From Chlamydomonas sphaeroides (Eukaryota; Chlorophyta; Chlorophyceae; Chlamydomonadales; Chlamydomonadaceae): 25,911 nt of DNA. Positions within the stretch are counted from its first letter, which is position 1, and each line of letters begins with the position of its first letter. The notes under the pieces are model-generated. The model had not been told where the DNA came from. It saw only the letters and a list, made by a program, of their open reading frames with translations, and searched no databases. Below are positions 11,901 through 21,633 of this stretch, piece after piece. The stretch is from contig BDDC01001458.1 of assembly GCA_001662425.1 (NCBI GenBank), forward strand, positions 1 through 25,911, written 5' to 3'. The position numbers and the translations under genes are program-made.

Positions 11901-12353
11901 GGTCAGCCTCGTTAGCCTGGTCAGCCTCGCCGCCCGCACAGCCGCTGCCCGCGTCGCGGTTGCATGCTAGTGCGCGGTTGTGCGCCCGTCACATGCCGAA
12001 GGGTTGGCCCCGAGCTTGTGGCTCTGAAGCTGGGAAGAGTAGTCGGCCATCCCTCGCCGTGCTCCCTCCCATACCTGACCTGGGCCGCCGGCGCCGCGTC
12101 CCTGCTTGCCGGGCCCGGAGCCTGTCCTGACGCGTGCTCCGTGTGCCTGCCGCCGCCCCCGCCGCCCGCAGGCCCCTGCGCTCGCCGCATCTGCTGCCTG
12201 AACATCCAGAAGCCCAGCCACTGCCCCTTCTGCCGCTCCACCATCACAGCATTCGTGCCGCCGCCGGCGCCGCAGCCCGTGTCGGCGCCGCAGCCGGTGC
12301 CCCTGCCCGCGGCAGTGACTGCGGCTGCGGCGGCTCCTCAGCGACGGCCGTGA
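5972..12353 (+). CDS. Ankyrin-repeat and C3HC4 RING-finger protein, putative E3 ubiquitin ligase (XBAT31/32-like; 13 exons, ~1055 aa)
   Basis: RING E3 ligases pass ubiquitin from an E2 to a substrate; the ankyrin part would bind that substrate. Exons: 5972-5994, 6285-6666, 6798-6991, 7402-7633, 7881-8022, 8238-8307, 8537-8615, 8964-9017, 9487-9585, 9768-9881, 10167-11763, 12172-12353 (TGA), all in frame across junctions. Ankyrin motifs: RTPLHMAAERGQL (about 179), GTTALSLACRFGHVDCC (281), GNTPLHYAALRGHLGVL (313), GCTPLHYAVWG (355), LLQHGAD, STPLHLAAARGHVEICRILL (403), then a final degenerate unit ending VAQRLGFYPLAMLLRPSIPI as in plant XBATs. A long Ala/Pro/Ser/Gly linker (about 510-960) follows. 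The RING is C-x2-C-x11-C-x-H-x2-C-x2-C-x14-C-x2-C, from ECGVCME (about 973) to HCPFCRSTI, the plant XBAT pattern. The first exon (MRMPCPA, GT donor at 5995) is the least certain piece: the second exon has no in-frame ATG, and this join is the best I found. Counting the listed coordinates gives 12 coding exons; a further 5' UTR exon is possible. Orthology to a particular XBAT is not claimed. Confidence 0.85.
6494..6532 (+). repeat. GGCCAC hexanucleotide repeat encoding a His-Gly tract
   Basis: About five to six copies of ggccac in the second exon of the ankyrin/RING gene are translated as SHGHGHGHGHGHHG, in an otherwise disordered-looking N-terminal region. His-Gly runs can bind divalent metals, but nothing else here supports such a role, and replication slippage is the simplest origin. 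Confidence 0.9.
8020..8109 (+). repeat. 17-bp direct repeat copying a splice donor in an ankyrin/RING intron
   Basis: The word ggggtgcgtcgcactgc spans the donor of the exon ending at 8022 (8020-8036) and recurs unchanged at 8093-8109 inside the intron, again preceded by gctg/gctgt. The surrounding 8040-8170 is rich in related gctgctggca and cagcacagc words, so local slippage is likely. The second copy is a potential decoy donor. Confidence 0.75.
11769..11930 (+). repeat. 18-bp minisatellite in the intron that splits the RING domain
   Basis: Roughly nine 18-bp units follow directly on the donor at 11764. Early units read cctcgccagcctcgttag, later ones cctggtcagcctcgttag. One late unit lacks a base (gccggtcag, about 11898). 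Since 18 is a multiple of three, the frame of the upstream exon stays open through the array (SPASLA then WSASLA repeats) until a stop at about 11913. Unspliced RNA would therefore encode a RING-truncated protein with a repetitive tail. Confidence 0.9.
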
Positions 12354-12548
12354 GGCTGCCGCCGCGCGGCACCAGGGCCCTGCGGGCTGGCACGCCAGGT
12401 GTCCGCCGCGGCCCCGGGGTCGCGGCGTGCTGTTGAGCACGGGCGCGGCTGTGTCTGCTGCTGCAGCAGCTGTGTTGCCGCCAGTCGTCGTGGGTGTGTT
12501 GCTGTGAGCAAGCGCGTCCGTCGGCGATGCTTACATTGCTTCATCCGT

Positions 12549-12578
12549 GCATGCGTGCGTGCGTGCGTGCGTGCGTGC
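12549..12578. repeat. GCGT tetranucleotide microsatellite
   Basis: About seven tandem copies of gcgt/cgtg lie about 200 bp after the stop codon of the ankyrin/RING gene, probably within its 3' UTR. Confidence 0.85.
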
Positions 12579-13497
12579 AAATTTATGGGCCGCCGCAAGT
12601 TGGGACACCTCCGCGAGCCCCAACAAGCGTGCGACGGCGGCGGCCCCGCCCGGCTGGGGTGCAGCGCCTCACGCAGGCAGCCTAGCTGCGGCCGGCGTGA
12701 GTGAAGGCAGCATGGCACCCAGGGCGCGGCGCGAGGGACGTGTGTACTGACGGCACTTGCTCGCAGCGCGTTGTGGGCGTGGGCGTGAGCATGGGCCTCC
12801 GTGTGGACTGCCCGTGCCTTTAGACGCAAGGCGCCATTGTGCTGGGGAGCAGCCCGGGCCGTCGGGCTGCATCGGGGGTTGGCGGGGCGGCAACAGAGTG
12901 CGCGCGCCGCGAGGTTTGGCCGGATGGGTGGGGCCGGCCTGAGGGCGCCCTGAGGGCCCTCAGACGCGTGTGCGCGCGTGCGGCGTCGCCGAAATGCGGC
13001 GCTGCCCCAGCGTGTGCGGTGCTGTTGTGGTGGGCCGGGGCTGCGTCGCCCCGTGCGGCTGCAGGGGCGGGGGGCCGTACGTCGGAGCCCTCATCGAGCA
13101 GGGCGCTAGCTACGGATGCTGCCACCGCACTGCGGGAAAGAGGGGTCCGGCCCGGCGGGCTCGCGGCCGCCGCGGCGCAGGCGTGTGCGCTGCTGTGGCG
13201 GAGATGGCCTGCGGCCTGCGGTCCCCTGGGTACTGGGTACGGCACCCACTGCGCGCACTGGCCGCCCAGGGCTGGGCGGAGTGGCCGCCGGAGTGGCGGC
13301 TTTCTTAACCCTACTTTGGCAAGCCAGGAATGCCTGCAATGACGACCGCCGACCGGCGAGGGGCGCGTCTGCTGGCTGGCGGCGACGGTGGCGGTGGCGG
13401 TGGACGTGGTGGCTGTCGACGTGGTCCCCGCCGCCTAGAGTAGTGCCCTGGGAGCTGCGTTGCCGGTCAGCCCTCGGTCGCACTGTCGGGGGGGCGC

Positions 13498-13625
13498 GGG
13501 TTGCAGCGGGCGAAGGGGTCATTGGCGGCCGTGTGAGCAGTGTGCCACTGGACCGGGCCCCTGCATAAGGGGTCGTGCGGCGCAGCTGCAGCTGGCGGCT
13601 GCTGGCTGCGTGGCGGCGGTGCGGC
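13498..13625. repeat. Dispersed ~127-bp repeat, copy 1
   Basis: This segment begins gggttgcagcgg and ends ggcggcggtgcggc. It matches 14582-14708 in the same orientation with roughly 85-90 % identity by eye; a shared core reads gggcccctgcataagggg. Neither copy carries a recognisable protein motif. It may be a fragment of a mobile element or of a local segmental duplication; terminal repeats or target-site duplications were not identified. Confidence 0.8.
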
Positions 13626-14581
13626 CCAGACGTATGTGTGCCCCTCGGCCGGGCTGAGGTCCTGGGGCCAATTCGAGGTGCTGGGCGTTCGGGTTGAAGG
13701 GGCTGAGAGGGGCAAGGGCAGGTGCTGCAGGCAGGTCGTGGCGCAGGCGCCTGCGGTGCGGGATGCAGGAGGGTGAGCGCCGCCGCAGGGTTGGGCAGTG
13801 ACGGCGGCAGGCGGCGCGGGCAGCAGGATGGGGATGCGGGGGCGGGGGTTGCATGAGGCCGCGGCATCCATCGTGTCTCGCGAGCAGGCTAGCAGGCGGT
13901 GTTTAGGGGGCGGTAGGATTGGCGGTTGTCAAGCTTTGCAGAGGTCGAGGTCGGGATGTCGGGACGGGACGCGAGGGCGTTAAGAGCTGCAGCAAGCGCG
14001 CGCTGCTGCTGGAACCCGGGAGAGTGCGGCGCTCGGCCGTCGGCGGCGCGGTCGGCGGCACACTCCCCACCCCCGCACGGGCTTGTAACTTTATGACCGA
14101 TGTGCGCGGCGCCCGAAGCCATCCTCCGCACGTCAGCAGCCCAGCCCCTGTCAGGTACTCTGACTTCATTCCACGCTGGTACGCATGTGTTCATGTACAA
14201 GGCCAAGCAACACGCCCCGCGCAGCACGGCCCCTGCGTGGGGCGCGGCGTCGCTGGGATCGATGCGGCGGCCTCTGTGCTGCGACGGTGCCGGGTGGTCG
14301 GCCGGGGCGCCTGTGCGGCCGGGCCATGTGTGGGCGCCACTGCAGTGCTCGCTCGGGTGAGGCGCGGCGTGCAGCCCCCGGGCAGGACTCGCTGCTTGCT
14401 CTGCCCGACACGTGACTGGCCGCCCAGCTGGCGGCTATCTCGTGGAGCCCTGGCATTGGGGCCGTGCGGGCGTTTGCCGGCGCCGTCGGTGTTGGTGGCT
14501 GCTGCGGGCGTGGTGCCGGTACGGACCAAGCGCAACGTGAAGGAGCGCTATGTGAGCTGTGCCTTCGGTCTTCCCTTGCGG

Positions 14582-14708
14582 GGTTGCAGCGGCTGGAGGG
14601 GGTTTTGGCGGCCGTGTGAGCAGTGTGTCGCTGGACAGGGCCCCTGCATAAGGGGTCGCGCGGTGCAGCTGCACCTGGCGGCTGCTGGCTGCGTGGCGGC
14701 GGTGCGGC
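14582..14708. repeat. Dispersed ~127-bp repeat, copy 2
   Basis: Direct-orientation partner of 13498-13625, about 1.08 kb downstream. The gggcccctgcataagggg core and the following gcagctgc...ctggcggctgctggctgcg stretch are the best conserved parts; similarity falls away sharply on both sides. Confidence 0.8.
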
Positions 14709-16403
14709 ACGTGGGTGGCTGGCCCTCACACCTGCTTGGGTGCAGGTGGGTGTGGTGGGGGCAGGGGCCGCAGGTGGGCCACGCGCACCGCTGCAACCGC
14801 GCCGCTGCTCGTAGCTTCGTAATGTGCACTGCGGCCGCCGTCCAGCGCCGGCCCGTGCAGAAGCTGCATCCCTGCGCTGGCGCTTACCATGTCGCCACCC
14901 AAAGCGCCCTAGACAGCAGCGCTCCGCTACAGCTGGGATCATAACAGCATTCGTGTCTACTAGTAGTATGTGGAAGTCTGGTATGTAATGCAGTGACGGC
15001 CGTGCGGCGTAGTAGCGGTGCACGTCGCCTCACGCCACGGGTAAGACACCGCGGCCTCGCCCCTGCAGGCTCAGGACCCTTGGCCCACCCAGCGCAAGCA
15101 ACACGCCAACGCATCTGCGAACCGCCGCATGCACACACCACACCCACACACAGGGCGTGCCGCGCGGGGCCTTTGACGACAACTCATAAATGAACACACG
15201 GAGGCGTGTGACGTCAACATAGCAGCGACCACACGGCCCCCACGCATGCTGGCGGTGCCTACTGCCGTAGGGGGGAGCAGGGCATGCGCCGCCGCGCCTA
15301 CCCCTCACACGGCCTCGAGGGTTGCAGGCGCGCACCCCCCCTGTGTGCGAATCCTTCGAACGACGAACACGGCACGCGCCGATGCAATGCGCGCAATACG
15401 AACAATACGCGCAACGATGCCGCAACGACAAACAATGTACGGCACACGCGCCGCGATGCAACCGCGAGCACAGCACAGCACAGCTGTGGGTTGTGCTGGA
15501 CAACGGCGGACAGGGGCCGGCGCCGTGGGCGCCGAGGGCAGCTCGTGGCTTATCGCGGCCGCCGAAAATGCGAAACGACACGGCTCGCCGCAGCACCCAC
15601 ACGAGCGCTCGCCAGTGTGCCCGGCCACTCACCGGCCGAGCTCAGGCGGGCACACGGCGCACGGGCCCGTGGGTCACCACCAAACCGCCTCTGGCGCGCT
15701 AAGTACGAGCCCATTGCTCGCTTGATGGACCCACAGCTACGGTAAACCCAGGCCAGGCGGCCCACACGCCAGCGACGAGCAACGCCTCAGCACCGCCATG
15801 ATCGCCACACGGCCACAGTGCCGTTGGACGCACCCCCTCCCTCCTCTCCTTCACGCAGCCAGCAGGCGATGCTGCGTGCGCTCACACGAACCATAACCGG
15901 CACACGGCCCAGAATACCCACCCCCCTCGCCCAGCGAGCAAGGCCCAGCGCAGCAGGCGGCGTGGGGTGCAGGGGAGGCGCGGCGCCCGTGGCTCCGAGC
16001 GCAGGGCTTCAGGTGCGGCGGCTGCACCCGACTGGCCAGCCTGCCACATACGGCGGGCTGCGCAGCCCACACATATCGTGTTCGTGCAAGTGCGCTCTGA
16101 GGTTTGCTACCTGCAAGGCAACACATCCTCTCGCCAATGCCTCCACACAGCAGGACGTGCGCACAGACCGCTGCACTGCCCGCAAGGGGTACGGACGATC
16201 ACCCGCCGCTGCCACCACAGCCGCTGCCGCCACCCGCCGCTGCCACCACAGCCGCTGCCGCCACCAGCGGCAGCTACGGGACCCCGGGCTTCGGCACAGG
16301 ATATGCGCTCAGCCCAGGTCAGTTGATCATCCTTGTTAGCCAAGCAGCCGACCGCTCGCCATGTGCAGGCGCGATGCCACCCGGGCGCTGGCCTGCTGAG
16401 CCC

Positions 16404-19400
16404 TTAGCCGTCGCAGGGGCACGGGCCCACGGCCATGCCCCAGATGCCCTTGAGCGCCCGCAGTGTGGCGACCGCCTTCATGAGCGATGGGCCGCAGGGG
16501 TAGAAGGGGTACGACTGCACGCAGCACTTGGCGAACCTGGGGGCAGCGGGCCGGGGGCAGGAGAAGGCGGTGAAGGGGTGGGGCAGCAGAGCGGGGCACG
16601 GCGGAAGGAGCAGGGGGTCAGGGGGCCAGGCAGGTACCCCGCACGGTCATGGCGCGGCGCGGGAGCGTCCTGGGGGTCCGCAGCTAGTCCGGCGCTGGCC
16701 GTAGCCCCGCGGCCCTGCTGGTGCGGTCCGAGCCCTTCTTCCCCTTCGCTCGTGCGGCCGCTCACTCCTTGGGCGTGAGGATGCGCAGCGCCGCAATGCA
16801 GATGGTGCAGCTGTAGAGCAGGTGCGTCTTGCCCATGAGCGAGCGGATGCGCTTGAGCAGCGCGATCTGGATGGGGGCGGGCGCAGGGCGAAAACGATTG
16901 GGGCAGGGGGGCAGCCAGGGGGAAGGCGTGTGTGTTTGGGTGCGTGCGTGCAGCTACCACCACCGGCACCCAGCCCACGGCCCCAGCCCCTGCTGCCCCA
17001 GGGCCCTGGCGGTGGCCCACCTGCCGCATCTCATCTGCCAGGGTCTTCGAGGTGCAGAGCATGAGGTTGGGCGACTCGCTCCGGGAGGTCAGTCGAGCGA
17101 GCTCCGACTGGGTGTCCTGTGTGGCGGCCGTGGAAGGGAGCGGGGGGGGGTGATACAGGGTTAATGTCAAGGGCGGGGGCCCGGCCCGGCCCAGATCTGG
17201 GAGGCAAGTCGAGCAAGCTCGCAGTGGGTGTCCTGCGTGAGCGATTGGCGGGCGGGGGCGGGGAAAGGAGCGGAGCCGAGGCGGTGCGGAGGGCACCTGG
17301 CGCGCCGGCGGCGGCATGCAGCGTTGCTGTCGTCGGCGAGGCCCCGAGCGGCCACATCTGTGTGAGCGTTACAGCTGCGTGCATGCTGCATGAGGCATCC
17401 CCAAGTCCGCCCCGCCAGCAGGCACTACGTAGGGTGCGGCGCCGGTGGTCTCCGCGTGACGAGCGCAACGGCGCTGCACCTGGGCGCTGCGCAGCAGCCG
17501 GCGCACCCCACCAGCGGCATGGCGTGCTGGGTACGGGGTCGTACTCTGTTTCGACCCTATGAATTTGAACACACTCGGGTCGTGTTTACTACATGTCCCT
17601 ACTTCTGAACACACATGGCTTGGCACATATCAACATATCAGTTGTGGATGCAGCAGCCGCCGCAGTCGTACCAGCAGCTCGGCCTGCAGGCTGCCGTGCA
17701 GCACCTCGTAACTGGAGAAGAGCCGACACATGTCCTCCACCTGCTGCGGCTTCACGGTCATGAACCTGGAGGGGCGCGAGCAAGGGCGGCGGCAGCAAGG
17801 GAAGCACGAGGCGGGCGTGGCAGGGCAGGGCGCAAAGCATAGGAGAGTTGTGCTCAGCGCAGCGTGCGGCGGTGCGGAGACCCCCAAGGCTGCCCGCCGC
17901 CGCACCATGGCCTTGGGCGAGGAGCGGCTCGGCGCAGCGCCGCTCGCCTGCCCGCGGCAGCGCGCGGCCCCTGCCTCTGACCGGCCGAGCGATTCCCCGC
18001 CTGGCGCGTGACGACCCCCGCCACCTGAGCCGCCCCTCGCCAGATGCCGACGGCGGACCCTGGCCAGCTGGCTCCCCGTGGACCCCATGGGCCATAACCC
18101 CCGCCCGCCTTTCCCATCCCCTGCTGCCGCCCCGCCGCTGCCTTACATGATGACGTCCATCCAGTGCTTCTCCGGCGGGTCGCCGGCCACGCCCGTCTCC
18201 AGGTTGACTCCCTTGAGCTGCAGCAGCACGGTGGGCTGGAACATGCACACCAGCGCAGACCGCACCGTGGCTGCGGCGATGAGCTGCATGGTGGTGGGGT
18301 GTGTGGGAGGAAAGGCAGGAGGGTTGGGCGGAGGTGGGACGGGGAGCGGGGCCGGGAGTGTGGCGACTGCCGGCGGGCAGGCGGGCGCAGCCGTGGGTGG
18401 CAGGAGGGGGTTGGGGAGGAGGGGCGTGTGCGGATGACGAGCTGGCCGCCGCCGGCCTAGCTGTGGCCCGAGCCACGGGGAGCGAGCCGCATGGGCGCCG
18501 GTGGCACGGCGCCGCCACCAGGCTGCTCCCCCACAGGTCGCACACCCCTCCCAACACCGCACACCCCTCCCAACACCGCACACCCCTCCCTCCTCCCCTC
18601 ACCTGCGTCACCCGCTCCTCAGCCCCGAGGTTGGGCTGCCCGCCCGCCTCCTGCAGGTCTAGCAGCGCCAGCGACAGGCCCTGTGGGGGGAGACGGACCG
18701 TGGGTATGTCGGGAGGTACTGGTAAGCTGGGGACGGGTACTGTGCAAGATGCCGCCAGCAACCTCACTGCAGACCCTATCCCTATCCCTATCCCTAGACA
18801 CAGTGGAGTAGCAGTGGCGCGACAGGCCCAGCGGGGGAGGCGTGGGCGGCGCCCGGAGAGGCATGGCGGCGGCGGCAGTCATGGCGTGAGGGGGCTCAGC
18901 TCAGGGAGGTGCAAGCTAGGCCGTAGGCGCTGCCTTCCCCGCCGCTCCCCAAGGCGGGAGCGCAGGACTGGTACCAGGCGTAGACGCAATCCACCCCTTC
19001 CCTCCGCCCAGTCACGCACACATACACATTTAACCGCATTCCCTCTCCGCACGGCCGACGCGCCATTCCTCCCGGGTCAGGCTGGGCTTCGCTTCCGCAC
19101 ATGTGCATTTAACCGCATTCCCTTCGCGCACGGCCGACGCGCCACTCTACCCGGGGCGTGCTGTGCCGCGTGTGGGGTTCTGTTCTACCTAACACTGGAA
19201 CACACACAGCTGTAACAAACACACGCTTTCCCCGCCGTCGTCCCCTCTGTTTTCTCCTACCTGCAGGTGCTGCTTGTACCAGACCTTGAAGCCGTCCACG
19301 CTGATGCCCCTCGCCCAGTCCAGCAGCGCCGCGCCCTGGGGCCCGCTCGGCACCAGCCGGGCCGCCTGCCACCCAAAGCTGCCTACGCTGCCCAGCCCCA

Positions 19401-21633
19401 TGTCCACAACGCCCGCCCCGCTGCCCGCAGCTGCCAGCAGCCCCGCGCCCGGGGCCTGAGCCGTGGCCGCCGCGAACAGCCCGACGCCGCTGCCCGCGCC
19501 CGCCGCCACCGCCAGCACCCCGGCCTCGCGAGCCGCAAAGCCGCCGTCCAGGGCCGACGCCGACGCCACCGCCGGCGGCTGCACCTGCGATGCCTGTTGT
19601 TGCCCCTGCTGTTGCCCCTGCTGTTGCTCCTGCTGTTGCAGTTGCTGCTGTTGCCTTTGCTGGTCCTCCTGCTGCTGCATAAGGTTGAGAACAATGGAGG
19701 TGCGGTCCACCGCGACCTCCAGGATCTCGACCCGCTGCCGCAGCCCCGCCCGCTCCGCCTCCAGCGCCTCCAGCTGCGCCGCCCGCCCGGCCAGCTCCGC
19801 CTCCAGCGCAGCAACGATCGCCTTGGTCTTGGCGTTGCGCGTGGGCTTGCCCCCGGCGCCCACGCCCGCGCCGCGGTGACGGTGCGACTGAGACGCAGAT
19901 GGCTGCGGGTTGGAGTGGCCGTGGGAGTGGCCGTGTGTGTAGGAGAGCGAGTGTAGCAGCTGCTGCGCGTGCGAGCGAGACGCGCCGCCGCCGCCAGCGG
20001 CACCGCTGCCGCTGCCGGTGGCGCTGTCCTTGCGGCGCAGCAGGTGCGCGGCGGCTCCGGGCTTGGCAGCGGCGGCGGTGGCAGCGAGCGGCGCGGCCGC
20101 GCCGCTGCTGAGGCTGCTGAAGCTGCTGCTGCCGAGCTCTCCGCTGGAGCGAGCGTACTCAACCGGCGACATCGCTGCCGCCGCCGCCGCTGTCGCCGCC
20201 GAGGGAAAGTCCATGCCGAAGCTACTGTCAAGGCGCAGCAGCGGTTGCGGCGCCGTGCCGCTGCCGGAGGGGCGAGGTCCGCCGCCGACCCTGCCGTAAA
20301 GCGCCCGCGCGATCAACTGGTCCAGCGTCGGCGCGCCGAACGACGCCAGCGGCGGCGCTGCCGCCGCCGGCAGCGAGCCCCAGGCCAGCGCCGACGCAGG
20401 CGCTGACGCCTGCACCGGTGCAGTGTCGGGCGCGTGCGACGCGGGGACCGTGGAGACGGTGCCGTGGCTGGGGATGCGGTCGACGCCCGGGGCGCTGGGC
20501 GACGTGAGGGAGCCGGCGGCCTCAAGGGCCAGCAGGCTCTGCAGCGCGCCGAAGAGGCCGCCGCCGCCGGCTGACGGCGCCGCTGGCGGGCCGGGCAGCG
20601 CGAGGGAGGACATGTCCAGCGCCGAAGGGCCCGGCGCCAGCGCGGACCCCAACGCAAAGGGGTTTGGTAGCGCCTGCGGCGCGGCGCCTTGCGGCGGTAC
20701 CTGCCAGCCTGGCGGCCTCGGGTGCGGCCCGCTGGCCTGGGGCGCCTCCGCCTTCGCGCCGGCCGTGTCCGGAAGCGGCCACGCCGCTGGCTTTACGGCG
20801 CCGGTACTGCGTGGGCCGAAGCTGTCCTGGCTGCTGTCGTCGCTGCTGGAGCGGCTGGGGTTGTTCGAAGGCCCCGACCCACATGACGCGTTGTCGGGCC
20901 GGAGCCAGACAGCGCCGGCACCCAATCTGGCTGGCGGCGCTGAAGGGGCCGCGGCAGGGTCGGCGCCGGCGGCTTCGGCCCCGGGTGCGCCAGGAGCCCC
21001 ACCTAGGCCTAATGCAGCCGCCTAATCGAGGGATGGGTGAGAGGCACACGTGACAGGGGAGGCACACGGGGCATTGAGCTGCACAGCACGAATGACGCAA
21101 GGCACATCGAGCAAGCGGATGGTGGTGGGAAGCGCCTATCGGGAGGGTTGGTGGGTTTCGGCGGGGGTGCGGGCTCTCAGCGTACACACCGCATGCCGGA
21201 GCGGACGTGGGCGGCCCCATCCCTCACCTGGCCCGCCGTGAAGTCCATCTGCACGCTGTAGTCATTGAGCGTGTTGAAGGCATCCGTGAGGGTCTCATCC
21301 TCCCCTTGCTTGCCTGAACGGCAAATCGAAATGGGTGTTAACGCGGGTGCATGCCATACGAGAGGGACGTTTCGGGGCGTGCTGGACTCCTCGACCGTGC
21401 ACAGTAGCGGACGCTAGGGTGCTCAGCGACGGACTTGAGCGCAGCATAAGCCAAAGCCGTGGGCGCGTTCTGTGAGAGCCTTATTTACTCACGCATCCCC
21501 CACGTTTCATACTGTCCGGGCACCCTGACGCACCCAGCCAATCATCTAGCCACGACACAAATTTAGGGTCGTCGGCAGGAGCAGTAGCAGCCAAGGCGAG
21601 CGCTGCGACCGGAAGTTCTCTTGTCGAGTCCAT
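16404..21633 (-). CDS. Leucine-zipper/coiled-coil protein with Gln-rich tract, putative bZIP-like regulator (9 exons, ~858 aa)
   Basis: Exons (minus): 21633-21534, 21304-21228, 21021-19261, 18680-18603, 18283-18147, 17765-17672, 17116-17021, 16866-16766, 16536-16404 (TAA); phases match throughout. The N-terminus is acidic (DDPKFVSWLDDWLG, then EDETLTDAFNTLNDYSVQ). A long Ser/Ala/Pro/Gly region contains a His-rich patch (THGHSHGHS). TRNAKTKAIVAALEAEL (about 453) opens five heptads whose a/d positions are mostly Leu or Val (to about 500), followed by a Gln tract (about 506-540). C-terminal blocks are FKVWYKQHLQ, LKGVNLETG (about 696), DPPEKHW, VKPQQVEDMCRLF, LLYSCTICIAALRILTPKEF and YPFYPCGPSLMKAVATL. 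The zipper plus NLETG...PPxHW...QQVxD layout resembles, from memory, a volvocine family often annotated as bZIP; a canonical N-x7-R basic region is missing, so DNA binding is unproven. Uncertain points: the first donor (an alternative, 21492, breaks phase) and whether 17765-17672 splices onward or reads to a TGA at 17630. Confidence 0.72.
17190..17275 (-). pseudogene. Decayed duplicate of the seventh leucine-zipper exon inside the preceding intron
   Basis: On the minus strand, ctcacgcag followed by GACACCCACTGCGAGCTTGC begins at 17232 and matches the real exon start at 17116 (GACACCCAGTCGGAGCTCGC) for about 38 bp, with an intact acceptor and a similar pyrimidine-rich tract before it. It encodes DTHCELARLASQ versus DTQSELARLTSR, then diverges and lacks the rest of the exon. 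It looks like a tandem duplication of the exon's 5' part and its acceptor, later decayed. Confidence 0.75.
18539..18596. repeat. ~19-bp tandem repeat in a leucine-zipper intron
   Basis: Three consecutive units of cacacccctcccaacaccg, the last one truncated, lie just downstream of the donor of the fourth exon of the minus-strand leucine-zipper gene. Confidence 0.85.
18775..18796. repeat. Short CCCTAT hexamer run
   Basis: Three to four copies of ccctat (cctatccctatccctatccc) occur inside the large third intron of the leucine-zipper gene. The unit resembles telomere-type repeats but is too short and internal to be read as one. Confidence 0.7.
19015..19157. repeat. ~60-bp imperfect tandem duplication in a leucine-zipper intron
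   Basis: The segment 19015-19076 (cacatttaaccgcattccct ... ggccgacgcgcca ... cccggg) is repeated at about 19097-19157 with a few differences and a 20-bp spacer. It lies in the intron just downstream of the donor at 19260. The shared core tttaaccgcattccc is AT-richer than its surroundings. Confidence 0.85.

Larger units (their letters stand above)
12354..16403. other. Gene-poor interval between two gene 3' ends
   Basis: Both neighbouring genes end here (the ankyrin/RING gene from the left, the leucine-zipper gene from the right), so the edges must contain 3' UTRs. No conserved protein motif, exon chain or RNA gene was recognised; the largest open frame (13919-14944) has composition and content I judge non-coding. 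The stretch holds a GCGT microsatellite and a ~127-bp repeat pair. About 14950-16400 is C-rich on the plus strand. Confidence 0.5.

Noticed and set aside
13919..14944. 341-codon open frame on the plus strand
   Set aside because: It runs through the second 127-bp repeat, has no recognisable motif and no splice-linked partners; judged a chance frame.
18775..18796. Interstitial telomere from CCCTAT repeats
   Set aside because: Only three to four units of a non-standard hexamer inside an intron.
21481..21633. Donor at 21492 (TGC|gtgagtaa) for the first leucine-zipper exon
   Set aside because: It has an excellent consensus but phase 0, which does not fit either acceptor of the next exon (phase 1 or 2). 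The donor at 21533 fits. Kept as a possibility if a small exon was missed.
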